Shown here piece by piece: positions 32,931-40,676 of a DNA stretch of 64,000 nt. The notes beneath the pieces were generated by a model. That model worked only from the letters and a program-made list of their open reading frames with translations. It searched no databases and was not told where the DNA came from. How positions within the stretch are numbered: the first letter of the stretch is position 1; every line of letters starts with the position of its first letter. The position numbers and the translations under genes were made by a program. This DNA comes from Micromonospora narathiwatensis (GTDB taxonomy: Bacteria; Actinomycetota; Actinomycetes; Mycobacteriales; Micromonosporaceae), in assembly GCF_900089605.1 (NCBI RefSeq), contig NZ_LT594324.1:3410001-3474000 (forward strand), written 5' to 3'.

Positions 32931-34033
32931 CCGGCGGCCAGAAGGTTACGTGCCGCGTTGACATCGCGGTCGTGAACGACGCCGCATCGACACGTCCACG
33001 ACCGCACATCCAGCGGCATCGTCTCGGCCAGCGCACCGCAGGTCGAGCAGAGTTTGGAGGAGGGGTACCAGCGGTCGACCGTGATGAGGTGACGGCCGTA
33101 CCAGTTGGCCTTGTACTCCAGCATCGCGCGGAACTGCCGCCACCCCGCGTCCGAGATCGCCCGGGCCAACGTGTGGTTGCGAATCATGTTCCGCACAGAC
33201 AGGTCCTCGATCACGATCGTTTGGCTGTCACGAACGAGTCGAGTGGTCAACCTGTGCAGATGGTCCCGCCGCCGGTCAGCGATGCGGGCGTACACCCGCG
33301 CCACCTTCAGGCGGGCTTTGGCCCGGTTCGCCGAGCCCTTCTCCTTACGGGCGAGATCCCGTTGGGCGCGGGCCAACCGGGCCCGGTCGGCGCGCTCATA
33401 CCTCGGGTTGGTGATCTTCTCCCCGGTCGAGAGCGTGAGCAGACTGTCCAGGCCCGCGTCGACCCCGACCCCGACCGCGGTGGTGGCAGGGGCGTCGGGG
33501 ATCACGTCGACGCAGAGCAGGGACACGAACCAACGCCCGGCCGGATCCTGGGACACGGTCACCGTGGACGGGGACGCACCCTCGGGCAGCGGCCGAGACC
33601 ACACGATCGCCAGGGGTTCGGTCATCTTCGCCAGGGTCAGCGAGCCGTCGCGCCATCGGAACGCGCTGTGGGTGTACTCCGCCGAGCGCCGCGACTTCTT
33701 CTTCGACTTGAACGTGGGGTACCTGGACCGCTTGGCAAAGAAGTTCGTAAAAGCGGTCTGCAGATGCCGCAGCGTCTGCTGCAACGGCACCGAGGAAACC
33801 TCGTTGAGGTAGGCCAGGTCCTCGGTCTTCTTCCATCGGGTCAGCATTGCCGAGGTCGCGGTGTAGGTCACCCGCTCCTGGCGCGATACCCACGCCTCGG
33901 TGCGTGCGGCCAACGCCAGGTTGTACACCTTCCGGATACATCCGAACGTCCGCGCCAGCTCAGCGGCCTGCGTATCGGTCGGGTAGAAGCGGTACCTGAA
34001 TGCCCGCTTCACCGCCCTGACCACGGCCCACAC
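32813..34033 (-). CDS. tnpB: TnpB, RNA-guided nuclease of IS605 family
   Basis: 406 residues, apparently intact. N-terminal RYRFYPTDTQ block, RuvC residues D192 (VGVDAGL), E276 (IVIEDLSV) and D357 (HDRDVNAARN), and a zinc ribbon C329-x2-C332 with C348-x-C350. TnpB uses a right-end-derived RNA to cut DNA and preserve the element at its donor site. The start is uncertain: GTG at 34033, 34024 or 34012 all precede the conserved KRAFRYRFYP. Confidence 0.88.
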   Translation of the reverse strand: MWAVVRAVKRAFRYRFYPTDTQAAELARTFGCIRKVYNLALAARTEAWVSRQERVTYTATSAMLTRWKKTEDLAYLNEVSSVPLQQTLRHLQTAFTNFFAKRSRYPTFKSKKKSRRSAEYTHSAFRWRDGSLTLAKMTEPLAIVWSRPLPEGASPSTVTVSQDPAGRWFVSLLCVDVIPDAPATTAVGVGVDAGLDSLLTLSTGEKITNPRYERADRARLARAQRDLARKEKGSANRAKARLKVARVYARIADRRRDHLHRLTTRLVRDSQTIVIEDLSVRNMIRNHTLARAISDAGWRQFRAMLEYKANWYGRHLITVDRWYPSSKLCSTCGALAETMPLDVRSWTCRCGVVHDRDVNAARNLLAAGLAVTACGAGVSPQRETSRTGRPAVKQETSGVTQGIPFL

Positions 34034-34178
34034 GTTAGCACACCCGTTCGAGATTCATGCGGTTGCATCTGGACGCACGCCGATCCGCCTTGGCGGCGAA
34101 TCGGTTTTCCCTGCCCTGCTCTGCAGAAGTTCCGTTTCCTCCCCGCCTGAAGGTCGGGGTATCCACGGAAGGAATCTG

Positions 34179-35093
34179 ATGACCGTCCTCGCCGCACCGG
34201 ACGACACCTGGGGCATCCCCGGCCCGGTCTTCCTACGCTGGTATCTGGTGGTCGCGGCCGTGCTGGTCGTGGGCACCCTGGTGCACCGGTTCCGCGCGCT
34301 GGCCGGCACGCCGGTCGCCGGGGCCGGGCAGCTCGGGCCGCAGCAGGTCGCGTACCTCAACGGCGGCGACGAACTCGCCGTCTGGACCGCGCTCGGCGGG
34401 CTGCGCCACGCCGGCGTCGTCGCCGTACGCCCCGATCGGCGGCTCACCACCGCCGGCGCGCTGCCGGCCGGGGCCACCCCGCTCGACCAGGCCGTGGTCA
34501 ACGCGGCCGCCCGAGGCGTACGCTCCGGCGAGCTGCGCCGCGACGAGTGGGTGGTCCGCGCCCTCGACCAGCTCCGCGACGAACTCCAGCGGCGCGGTCT
34601 GGCGCTCGGGCCGGACCAGCGGTCCGCCCTGCGGCGCGGCCCGCTGCTGATCGCCGCCCTGCTGGTGCTCGGCGGGATCAGAGCCGTCGTCGGCCTGTCC
34701 AACGGCCGGCCCGCCGGCTTTCTCCTGCTCAGCCTGATCCCGCTCGTCGTCGCCTTCGCGCTGCTCGTCCGGGTGCCCTGGCGGACCCGGGCCGCCGACC
34801 GGGCCCTGCGCGACCTGCAGCGCGAGCACACCTGGCTGCGGCCCTCCGCCGCGCCGGCGTACGCCACGTACGGCCCGTCGACCACGGCGATGGGGGTGGC
34901 GCTGTTCGGCACCGCCACCATCTGGGCCATGGATCCCGGCTTCGCCGGCCAGGCCGCGATCCAGCGCCAGGCGCTCGCCACGGGCGGGGGCACCTCCGGC
35001 GGCTCGTGCGGCTCGGGCGGCACCGGCAGCTCCTGCGGCGGCAGCTCGTGCGGGGGCGGCGGTGGGTGCGGCGGTGGCGGGTGCGGCGGATGA
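34179..35093 (+). CDS. TIGR04222-like membrane protein with Gly/Ser/Cys-rich C-terminal tail (candidate MNIO substrate)
   Basis: 304 residues. One transmembrane helix near the N-terminus (16-36), a cytoplasmic domain (about 45-150: LGPQQVAYLNGGDELAVWTALGGLRHAGVVAV), two more helices (155-172, 178-198), a soluble segment, then a 40-residue tail almost entirely Gly, Ser and Cys with Cys at 277, 286, 291, 297 and 302. I recall the TIGR04222 family as membrane proteins with such tails encoded beside DUF692 genes. The tail looks like a ribosomally made, modified peptide core fused to a membrane anchor. ATG 34179 follows GGAAGG; its stop overlaps the next start (ATGA). The IS element lies about 15 bp upstream and may have cut off its promoter. 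Confidence 0.75.
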   Translation: MTVLAAPDDTWGIPGPVFLRWYLVVAAVLVVGTLVHRFRALAGTPVAGAGQLGPQQVAYLNGGDELAVWTALGGLRHAGVVAVRPDRRLTTAGALPAGATPLDQAVVNAAARGVRSGELRRDEWVVRALDQLRDELQRRGLALGPDQRSALRRGPLLIAALLVLGGIRAVVGLSNGRPAGFLLLSLIPLVVAFALLVRVPWRTRAADRALRDLQREHTWLRPSAAPAYATYGPSTTAMGVALFGTATIWAMDPGFAGQAAIQRQALATGGGTSGGSCGSGGTGSSCGGSSCGGGGGCGGGGCGG

Positions 35094-35971
35094 CCGGCCG
35101 GACCGTACCCCCGACCGGCCCCTCGGCGCCCCTGACCGACTCCTCGGCGCCCTCGACCGGCCCGTACGGGGTCGGCATCGGCTGGCGACCCGAGATCGCC
35201 GGCTTCGTGGCCGACCTGCCCGGGCTGCGCTTCGTCGAGGTGGTGGCCGAGACGGTCGCCCCGGCCGGGCCGCTCCCGGACGACCTCGCCGCCCTGCTCG
35301 GGCGCGGTGTCACCGTCGTACCGCACGGGGTGCGACTCTCCCTCGGCGGCGCGGAACCCGTCGACCCGGCCCGGCTGGCGCACCTGGCCGGCGTGGCCGC
35401 GGCGGTGGACGCGCCGCTGGTCAGCGAGCACATCGCGTTCGTGCGGGCCGGCGGCCTGGAGGCCGGTCACCTGCTGCCGCTGCCGCGCAGCCGGGAGGCG
35501 GTCGCGGCGGTGGTGGCGAACGTCCGGCGGGCCCAGGCGGAGCTGCCGGTGCCGCTCGCGCTGGAGCCGATCGCCGCGCTGTTCGACTGGCCCGACGACG
35601 AGCTGGACGAGGCCGCCTTCCTCACCGAGATCCTCGACGCCACCGGGGCGCTGCTGCTGCTCGACATCGCCAACGTGCACGCCAACGCCCGCAACCGCGG
35701 CGGCGACGCCCTCGCGCTGCTGGACCGGCTGCCGCTGGACCGGATCGCCTACGTGCACGTGGCCGGCGGCGCCGAGCAGGGCGGCTTCTACCACGACACG
35801 CACACCGACCCGGTCCCCGCCGAGGTGCTCGGCCTGGTCCGCGAGCTGTGCGCCCGCCGCCGTCCTCCGGCGCTGCTGCTGGAACGCGACGGCCACTACC
35901 CACCCGCCGCCGAGCTGCGCGGCGAACTGGACGCGCTCGCCGCCGCCTCCGGGTACCCGGTGATCACTTGA
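35090..35971 (+). CDS. DUF692/MNIO-family multinuclear non-haem iron oxidase
   Basis: 293 residues, TIM-barrel. Residues lining the iron site in this family are visible: VVPHG (H79), VSEHIAF (E113, H114), LALEP (E159), LDIANVHANA (D192, H197), AYVHVAG (H223), DTHTD (D236, H238) and LLERDG (E265, D267). Known members (MbnB, TglH, bufferin enzymes) oxidise Cys or nearby residues of peptide substrates to oxazolones, thioamides or thia-amino acids, usually with a partner protein. The upstream Cys-rich tail and the downstream partner fit this exactly. The first 25 residues are a Pro/Ser/Thr-rich extension, so a later start is possible, but ATG 35090 is coupled to the previous gene. Confidence 0.85.
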   Translation: MTGRTVPPTGPSAPLTDSSAPSTGPYGVGIGWRPEIAGFVADLPGLRFVEVVAETVAPAGPLPDDLAALLGRGVTVVPHGVRLSLGGAEPVDPARLAHLAGVAAAVDAPLVSEHIAFVRAGGLEAGHLLPLPRSREAVAAVVANVRRAQAELPVPLALEPIAALFDWPDDELDEAAFLTEILDATGALLLLDIANVHANARNRGGDALALLDRLPLDRIAYVHVAGGAEQGGFYHDTHTDPVPAEVLGLVRELCARRRPPALLLERDGHYPPAAELRGELDALAAASGYPVIT

Positions 35972-36561
35972 CTCGCGGAGCCGCCGGCACCGGCCACGGC
36001 CGCGCCACCGCGACGGAGTCGGCCGCCTCGCCATCCGCCGCTCCCCCGGCCGGGAAACCACCGTCGTCCGCCGCTCCCCCAGCCGGGCCGTCGCCTGCCG
36101 CTTCCCCGGCCGGTCCGGGTGGTGGCCTGGCCGCACGGCAGGCGGAGCTGGTCGCGGCGCTGGTCGCCGGTGCGCCGCTGCCGCCCGGGTTCGCCCCCAC
36201 GCCGGTGGAGGCGGCCCGCCGGGCGCTGCTGCGCAAGCGTGCGGGCGAGGTGGCGCGGCACTGGCCGCTGCTCGCCGCCGGTCTCGCCGCGGCCTGGCCG
36301 GGCACGTTCACCGAATGGGCGGCCGGCCGCCCCGGCAACGGGTCGCTGCGCGACGGCTGGGACCTGGCCCGGGAGCTGCGCGATCGGGGCACGCTGCCGT
36401 CGCTCGGCGCGGAGGAGCTGGCCACCCGGGAGGCCGCCGCCCGCTACGACGGCCGCACCCCGCCCCGGCCCCGCCGGCTGCCGGCCGTCGCCCGGGCCGG
36501 CGGCGCCGTCGCGGTGCAGCTCGCCGGTCGGGTACGCCTGATCCGCCCGGCCCACCGCTGA
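35968..36561 (+). CDS. SCO6045-like protein, probable MNIO partner
   Basis: 197 residues from TTG 35968, which overlaps the MNIO stop (TTGA). An Ala/Pro/Ser-rich N-terminus (about 1-50) is followed by a helical domain: LAARQAELVAALVAGAPLPPGF, then RKRAGEVARHWPLLAAGLAAAWPGTFTEWAAG, resembling the C-terminal domain of SCO6045-type proteins and, more distantly, DUF2063 partners (MbnC/TglI role) that bind the substrate and assist the oxidase. The start is uncertain. The coupling of all three genes implies fixed stoichiometry. Confidence 0.62.
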   Translation: MTRGAAGTGHGRATATESAASPSAAPPAGKPPSSAAPPAGPSPAASPAGPGGGLAARQAELVAALVAGAPLPPGFAPTPVEAARRALLRKRAGEVARHWPLLAAGLAAAWPGTFTEWAAGRPGNGSLRDGWDLARELRDRGTLPSLGAEELATREAAARYDGRTPPRPRRLPAVARAGGAVAVQLAGRVRLIRPAHR

Positions 36562-36638
36562 GCATCTCGGTTCGGCGGGCCGCCGAACCGTCGGGCCACG
36601 GCCGACCGCGATTCCGTGCCGTCGGCACGTTCGCAAAC

Positions 36639-36857
36639 GTGCGGGACAACCGGGGCGGGTTGCACACGGTTTCGGTCGACGCCCGCTGCACCGGCAGCGG
36701 ACCGGTGGTGACCACGGTCAACGGGCCGGGGTCGAAGCGCAAGGAGCGCGCGGCGACCGCGACGGCGACGATCGCCTTCGACGGCAACACGTTCGCCGAT
36801 GGAGCCGGCAACTTCCCGTTCCCCGCGCCGTTCATCCGAGTCGATACGGAGAGGTGA
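36639..36857 (+). other. Short coding-like segment, possible remnant or small gene
   Basis: From GTG 36639 a 72-codon frame (DNRGGLHTVSVDARCTGSG...) has over 90 percent G/C third positions and a non-arginine-rich, plausible composition, unlike shadow frames nearby. I recognise no family. It may be a small gene or the end of a decayed one. The rest of 36562-36931 holds nothing I can identify. Confidence 0.25.
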
Positions 36858-36931
36858 TTCAGCTCCGCCATCCGCCCGGCCACCGCTGAGGCGGCTGGCC
36901 GGGCAGGTCCGGGGTACGGCAGGATCGGCCC

Positions 36932-37693
36932 ATGGATCTCGGACTCGCCGACCGGGTGTACGTGCTGACCGGCGCCTCCCGTGGCCTCGGCTTCGCCACC
37001 GCCGAGGCCCTCGTCGCCGACGGCGCCAAGGTGGTGATCTCGGCCCGCCTGCCCGAACAGGTGGCCGCCGCCGTGGAGGCGCTGGGCGGCCCGGAGCGGG
37101 CCGTCGGGCTGACCGCCGACCTGACCGACCCGGGCACCCCGCGGCGGCTGGTCGCCACCGCGCGGGAGCGGTTCGGCCGGCTCGACGGGGCGCTGATCTC
37201 GGTCGGCGGGCCGCCTCGGGGCACCGCCGCCCAGGTCACCGACGAGCAGTGGCGGGAGTCCTTCGAAACGGTCTTCCTGGGCAGCGTCCGGGCCGCCCGT
37301 ACGGTGGCCGCCGCGCTCACCGACGGCGGCGCGATCGGGCTGGTCCTCTCCACCTCGGCGCGTGGGCCGGTGCCCGGGCTCGGCATCTCCAACGGCCTGC
37401 GCCCCGGCCTCGCCGGGGTGGCCAAGGACATCGCCGACGAGTACGGCCCGCGCGGCGTACGGGTGTTCGGCCTGCTGCCCGGCCGGATCATGACCGACCG
37501 GAACCGGGAGCTTCTCGCCGCCACCGGCGACCCGGAGCGGGCCCGGGCCGAGGCGGAGGCGTCGATCCCGCTCGGTCGGTTCGGCGAGCCGGGTGAGTTC
37601 GGCCGGGTGGCCGCCTTCCTGCTCTCCCCCACCGCCGGTTACGTCACCGGGGTCACCGTGCCGGTTGACGGCGGCGCGCTGCGCGGCCTGTGA
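36932..37693 (+). CDS. Short-chain dehydrogenase/reductase with altered active site
   Basis: 253 residues. Cofactor motif TGASRGLGFA and ISVGGPP (NNAG-like position), catalytic Ser in LSTSARG. The usual YxxxK is absent: the segment reads GLGISNGLRPGLAGVAKDIA, with Ser-Asn where Tyr is expected, as in the BKR-3-like SDR branch. It may therefore bind cofactor with a changed mechanism. C-terminal GYVTGVTVPVDGGALRGL is typical. Followed by mug with a start/stop overlap. Confidence 0.82.
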   Translation: MDLGLADRVYVLTGASRGLGFATAEALVADGAKVVISARLPEQVAAAVEALGGPERAVGLTADLTDPGTPRRLVATARERFGRLDGALISVGGPPRGTAAQVTDEQWRESFETVFLGSVRAARTVAAALTDGGAIGLVLSTSARGPVPGLGISNGLRPGLAGVAKDIADEYGPRGVRVFGLLPGRIMTDRNRELLAATGDPERARAEAEASIPLGRFGEPGEFGRVAAFLLSPTAGYVTGVTVPVDGGALRGL

Positions 37694-38418
37694 CGGGACC
37701 TGTGAGCGGACGACGCCGACCCCGGAATGCCCGGCCCGACACGCGCCCGGCGCGCCCTGGCGCGGCTGAGCCGAGCCGTACGGACGCGATCCGGCCCGGC
37801 GCGGCCGAGGCTGGCCCGAGGCGGCTCGACGGGGCCGAGCCGCTCCCGGCGAGCCTGACGCCGGCCACCCGGCGCTATCCCCGGCCGACGAAGGAGCAGC
37901 TCGCGGCGGCGGCCGACACGCTGCTGCCGGACGTGATCGCGCCCGGCCTGGACGTGCTCTTCGTGGGAATCAACCCCGGGCTCTGGTCGGCGGCGACCGG
38001 CTGGCACTTCGCCCGGCCGGGCAACCGGTTCTGGCCGGCGCTGCACCGGGGCGGCTTCACCCCGCGCCGGCTGCACCCCAGCGAGCAGGACGAGCTGCCC
38101 CGCCTCGGGCTGGGCATCACCAACCTGGTGGCCCGGGCGACCGCGCGCGCCGACGAACTGACCCCGGCGGAACTGGTGGCCGGCGCGGCGGAGCTGACCG
38201 GCAAGGTCGAGCGGTACCGGCCGCGCTGGGTGGCGGTGGTCGGGGTGACCGCGTACCGGATCGGCTTCGCCCGGCCGAAGGCCGGCTTCGGCCCGCAGCC
38301 GGAACCGCTCGGCGGCGCCCCGCTCTGGGTGTTGCCCAACCCGAGCGGCCTGAACGCGCACTTCACCCCGGAAACGCTCGGCGCCGCCTTCGCGGGGCTA
38401 CGCGCGGCGATCGGCTAG
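37690..38418 (+). CDS. mug: G/U mismatch-specific DNA glycosylase (Mug/TDG family)
   Basis: 242 residues: an unconserved Arg/Pro/Ala-rich N-terminus (about 1-65), then the uracil-DNA glycosylase fold with motif 1 VGINPGLWSA (Asn as in Mug), the GITNLVAR block, and motif 2 NPSGLNAHF, which contacts the opposite strand. It removes uracil or thymine from mismatches for base excision repair. GTG 37690 overlaps the SDR stop; GTG 37702 is an alternative. Confidence 0.85.
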   Translation: MTGPVSGRRRPRNARPDTRPARPGAAEPSRTDAIRPGAAEAGPRRLDGAEPLPASLTPATRRYPRPTKEQLAAAADTLLPDVIAPGLDVLFVGINPGLWSAATGWHFARPGNRFWPALHRGGFTPRRLHPSEQDELPRLGLGITNLVARATARADELTPAELVAGAAELTGKVERYRPRWVAVVGVTAYRIGFARPKAGFGPQPEPLGGAPLWVLPNPSGLNAHFTPETLGAAFAGLRAAIG

Positions 38419-38579
38419 CCGGTGGCAGTCGGCGAGGGCGCTCGGACAGAAACGCCCGCTCGGCCTCGTTCCTGGTCAACTCCAGCGCCTGCCGGTAGGT
38501 GACCGCCGCCTCGTCGGTGCGGCCCAGCCGCCGCAGCAGGTCTGCCCACACGCGCCAACCCGCCCCGGGACGGGGGCTC
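38415..38579 (-). pseudogene. Remnant of an ECF42-type RNA polymerase sigma factor (C-terminal end)
   Basis: On the minus strand, directly after the ABC transporter stop, a frame reads WRVWADLLRRLGRTDEAAVTYRQALELTRNEAERAFLSER. This is the TPR-like end of DUF6596-containing ECF sigma factors. The last residues need a one-base shift to give the expected RLADCH ending, and nothing of the sigma2/sigma4 domains remains. The rest of the gene was evidently deleted when the ABC gene came to lie next to it. Confidence 0.65.
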
Positions 38580-40574
38580 CTAGTTGGCCGCGGCCGGCGG
38601 CACCGGCTCCTGCGCCACGTAGGTGCCCAGCGGCACGGTGCTGACCACCGGCTGTGGCGGCGCCGGCTCGGCGTACGGGGTCGGCGAGTCGGCCACCGCG
38701 AACTGGGTGCGGTACAACTCGGCGTAGAGGCCGCCGACGGCAACCAGTTCCTCGTGCCGGCCGCGCTCGACGATCCGGCCCTCGTCGAGGACGAGGATCT
38801 GGTCGGCGTCCCGGACGGTGGAGAGCCGGTGCGCGATCACCAGCGCGGTACGCCCGGTCAGCGCCACGGAGAGCGCCCGCTGCACCGCCGCCTCGCTCTC
38901 CGAGTCCAGGTGTGCGGTCGCCTCGTCGAGGATCACGATCGACGGGGCCTTGAGCAGCAGCCTGGCGATGGCGATGCGCTGCTTCTCGCCGCCGGAGAAG
39001 CGGTAGCCGCGCTCACCGACCGTGGTGTCCAGCCCGTCGGGCAGGGACCGGACCAGGTCGGCCACCTGCGCGCCGGCCAAAGCCGCCCAGATCTCGTCGT
39101 CGGTGGCGTCCGGCTTGGCGTAGCGCAGGTTCTCCCGGATGGTCTCGTGGAACAGGTGGGAGTCCTGGGTGACCACGCCGATCTCGTCGCGCAGCGAGGC
39201 CAGGGTGGCGTCCCGCACGTCGACACCACCGACCAGCACCTGGCCGTCGCTGACGTCGTAGATCCGGGAGATCAGCATGGACAGCGTCGACTTGCCGGCG
39301 CCGGAGGGACCGACCAGGGCCACCATCTGCCCGGGCTCGACGCCGAACGAGACGCCCTTGAGCACCGGCTCGTTCACCGTACGGTCGAGCGCGGCGACCT
39401 CCTCCAGTGAGGCCAGCGACACCTCGGCGGCGCTCGGGTAGCGGAACCGCACGTCACGGAACTCGACCCGGCCACTGGCCCGGGGCACCGGAACCGCGTC
39501 GGGCTTCTCCTCGATGCCCGGACGCAGGTCGAGCACCTCGAAGACCCGGTCGAAGGAGACCAGCGCGCTCATCACGTCGACCCGGACGTTGGACAGCGCG
39601 GTGAGCGGGCCGTACAGGCGGGTGAGCAGCAGCGCGAGCTTGACCACGGTGCCCGCGCTGACCGCGCCGGTGACGGCGAGCCACCCGCCCAGCCCGTACG
39701 TCAGGGCCTGGGCGAGGGAGGCGACCAGCAGCATCGCCACGAAGAACGTGCGCGAGTACATGGCGGACTGGATGCCGATGTCGCGGACCCGCTCGGCCCG
39801 GCCGGCGAACCGGGCCGCCTCCACCTCGGGCGAGCCGAAGAGCTTGACCAGCAGCGCGCCGGCGACGCCGAACCGCTCGGTCATCGTCGCGTTCATCTTC
39901 GCGTCGAGGTTGTAGGACTCGCGGGTGATCTCGGCGAGCCGACGGCCGACCCGGCGGGCCGGGATGATGAAGATCGGCAGCAGCACCAGCGCCAGCACGG
40001 TGATCTGCCAGGACAGCAGGAGCATCGCCCCGGCGGTGAGCACGAGCTGGATGACGTTGCTGACCACCCCGGACAGGGTCGAGGTGAACGCCCGTTGGGC
40101 GCCGAGCACGTCGTTGTTGAGCCGGCTGACCAGTGCGCCGGTCTGGGTCCGGGTGAAGAACTGCAACGGCATCCGCTGGACGTGGTCGTAGACCCGGGTC
40201 CGCAGGTCGAGGATGATGCCCTCCCCGATCCGGGCCGAGTACCACCGCTGGGCCAGCGAGAAGAGCGCGTCGGCGACGGCCAGCGCGGCGATGACCAGGG
40301 CGAGCCGGACCACCGTCGAGCGCGCGTCGGGGCCGCCCTTGGCGATCGCGTCGATGACGTCACCGGCGAGCAGCGGCGTGGCCACCCCGACCACCGCGGC
40401 GATCACCACGGTGATCAGGAAGATGATGATGTCGCGCCGGTAGGGCCGGGCGAACGCGACGATCCGCTTGGCGGTGCCGCGATTGAGCTGGTGCGTGGCG
40501 ACCTCGTCCTGGTTGCGCATCGACCGGAGCATGCTCCAGCCGCCCATGCCGCCACCGGCCATGTGGTTGGACAC
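38580..40574 (-). CDS. ABC exporter, fused permease-ATPase
   Basis: 664 residues. Six-helix type I exporter domain (about 35-330: RIVAFARPYRRDIIIFLITVV...), then the nucleotide-binding domain: Walker A GPSGAGKST, Q-loop VTQDSHLF, signature FSGGEKQRIAIARLLL, Walker B SIVILDEATAHLD and H-loop AHRLST. A Pro-rich tail follows. Half-transporter that dimerises; substrate (drug, lipid or peptide) unknown. GTG 40574 follows GGAGGTGACGA. The gene ends against the sigma-factor remnant. Confidence 0.9.
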   Translation of the reverse strand: MSNHMAGGGMGGWSMLRSMRNQDEVATHQLNRGTAKRIVAFARPYRRDIIIFLITVVIAAVVGVATPLLAGDVIDAIAKGGPDARSTVVRLALVIAALAVADALFSLAQRWYSARIGEGIILDLRTRVYDHVQRMPLQFFTRTQTGALVSRLNNDVLGAQRAFTSTLSGVVSNVIQLVLTAGAMLLLSWQITVLALVLLPIFIIPARRVGRRLAEITRESYNLDAKMNATMTERFGVAGALLVKLFGSPEVEAARFAGRAERVRDIGIQSAMYSRTFFVAMLLVASLAQALTYGLGGWLAVTGAVSAGTVVKLALLLTRLYGPLTALSNVRVDVMSALVSFDRVFEVLDLRPGIEEKPDAVPVPRASGRVEFRDVRFRYPSAAEVSLASLEEVAALDRTVNEPVLKGVSFGVEPGQMVALVGPSGAGKSTLSMLISRIYDVSDGQVLVGGVDVRDATLASLRDEIGVVTQDSHLFHETIRENLRYAKPDATDDEIWAALAGAQVADLVRSLPDGLDTTVGERGYRFSGGEKQRIAIARLLLKAPSIVILDEATAHLDSESEAAVQRALSVALTGRTALVIAHRLSTVRDADQILVLDEGRIVERGRHEELVAVGGLYAELYRTQFAVADSPTPYAEPAPPQPVVSTVPLGTYVAQEPVPPAAAN

Positions 40575-40676
40575 TCGTCACCTCCGGGTCGTCGGGGAGC
40601 CCTCGATCGTCGGGTCAATTCTCCCGACGACTACGACAACTTCGCGAGTAACCCGGATCTTCCCCTACGGTCCTTA

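Larger units (their letters stand above)
32796..34163 (-). mobile_element. IS605/IS1341-type element with tnpB only
   Basis: About 1.37 kb with one gene, tnpB, and no tnpA (Y1 transposase), so it needs a partner to move. Each end has a similar subterminal hairpin in the same orientation: CCTCCCCTCCCTAAAGG...GGGG at 32803-32826 and CCTCCCCGCCTGAAGG...GGGG at about 34138-34159. There are no terminal inverted repeats or target duplication, as expected for single-strand transposition. End positions are estimates. It lies directly upstream of the TIGR04222-like gene, leaving its ribosome-binding site. Confidence 0.75.

Noticed and set aside
32796..34163. Complete autonomous IS200/IS605 transposon
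   Set aside because: No Y1 (HUH) transposase gene is present on either strand; only tnpB is found.
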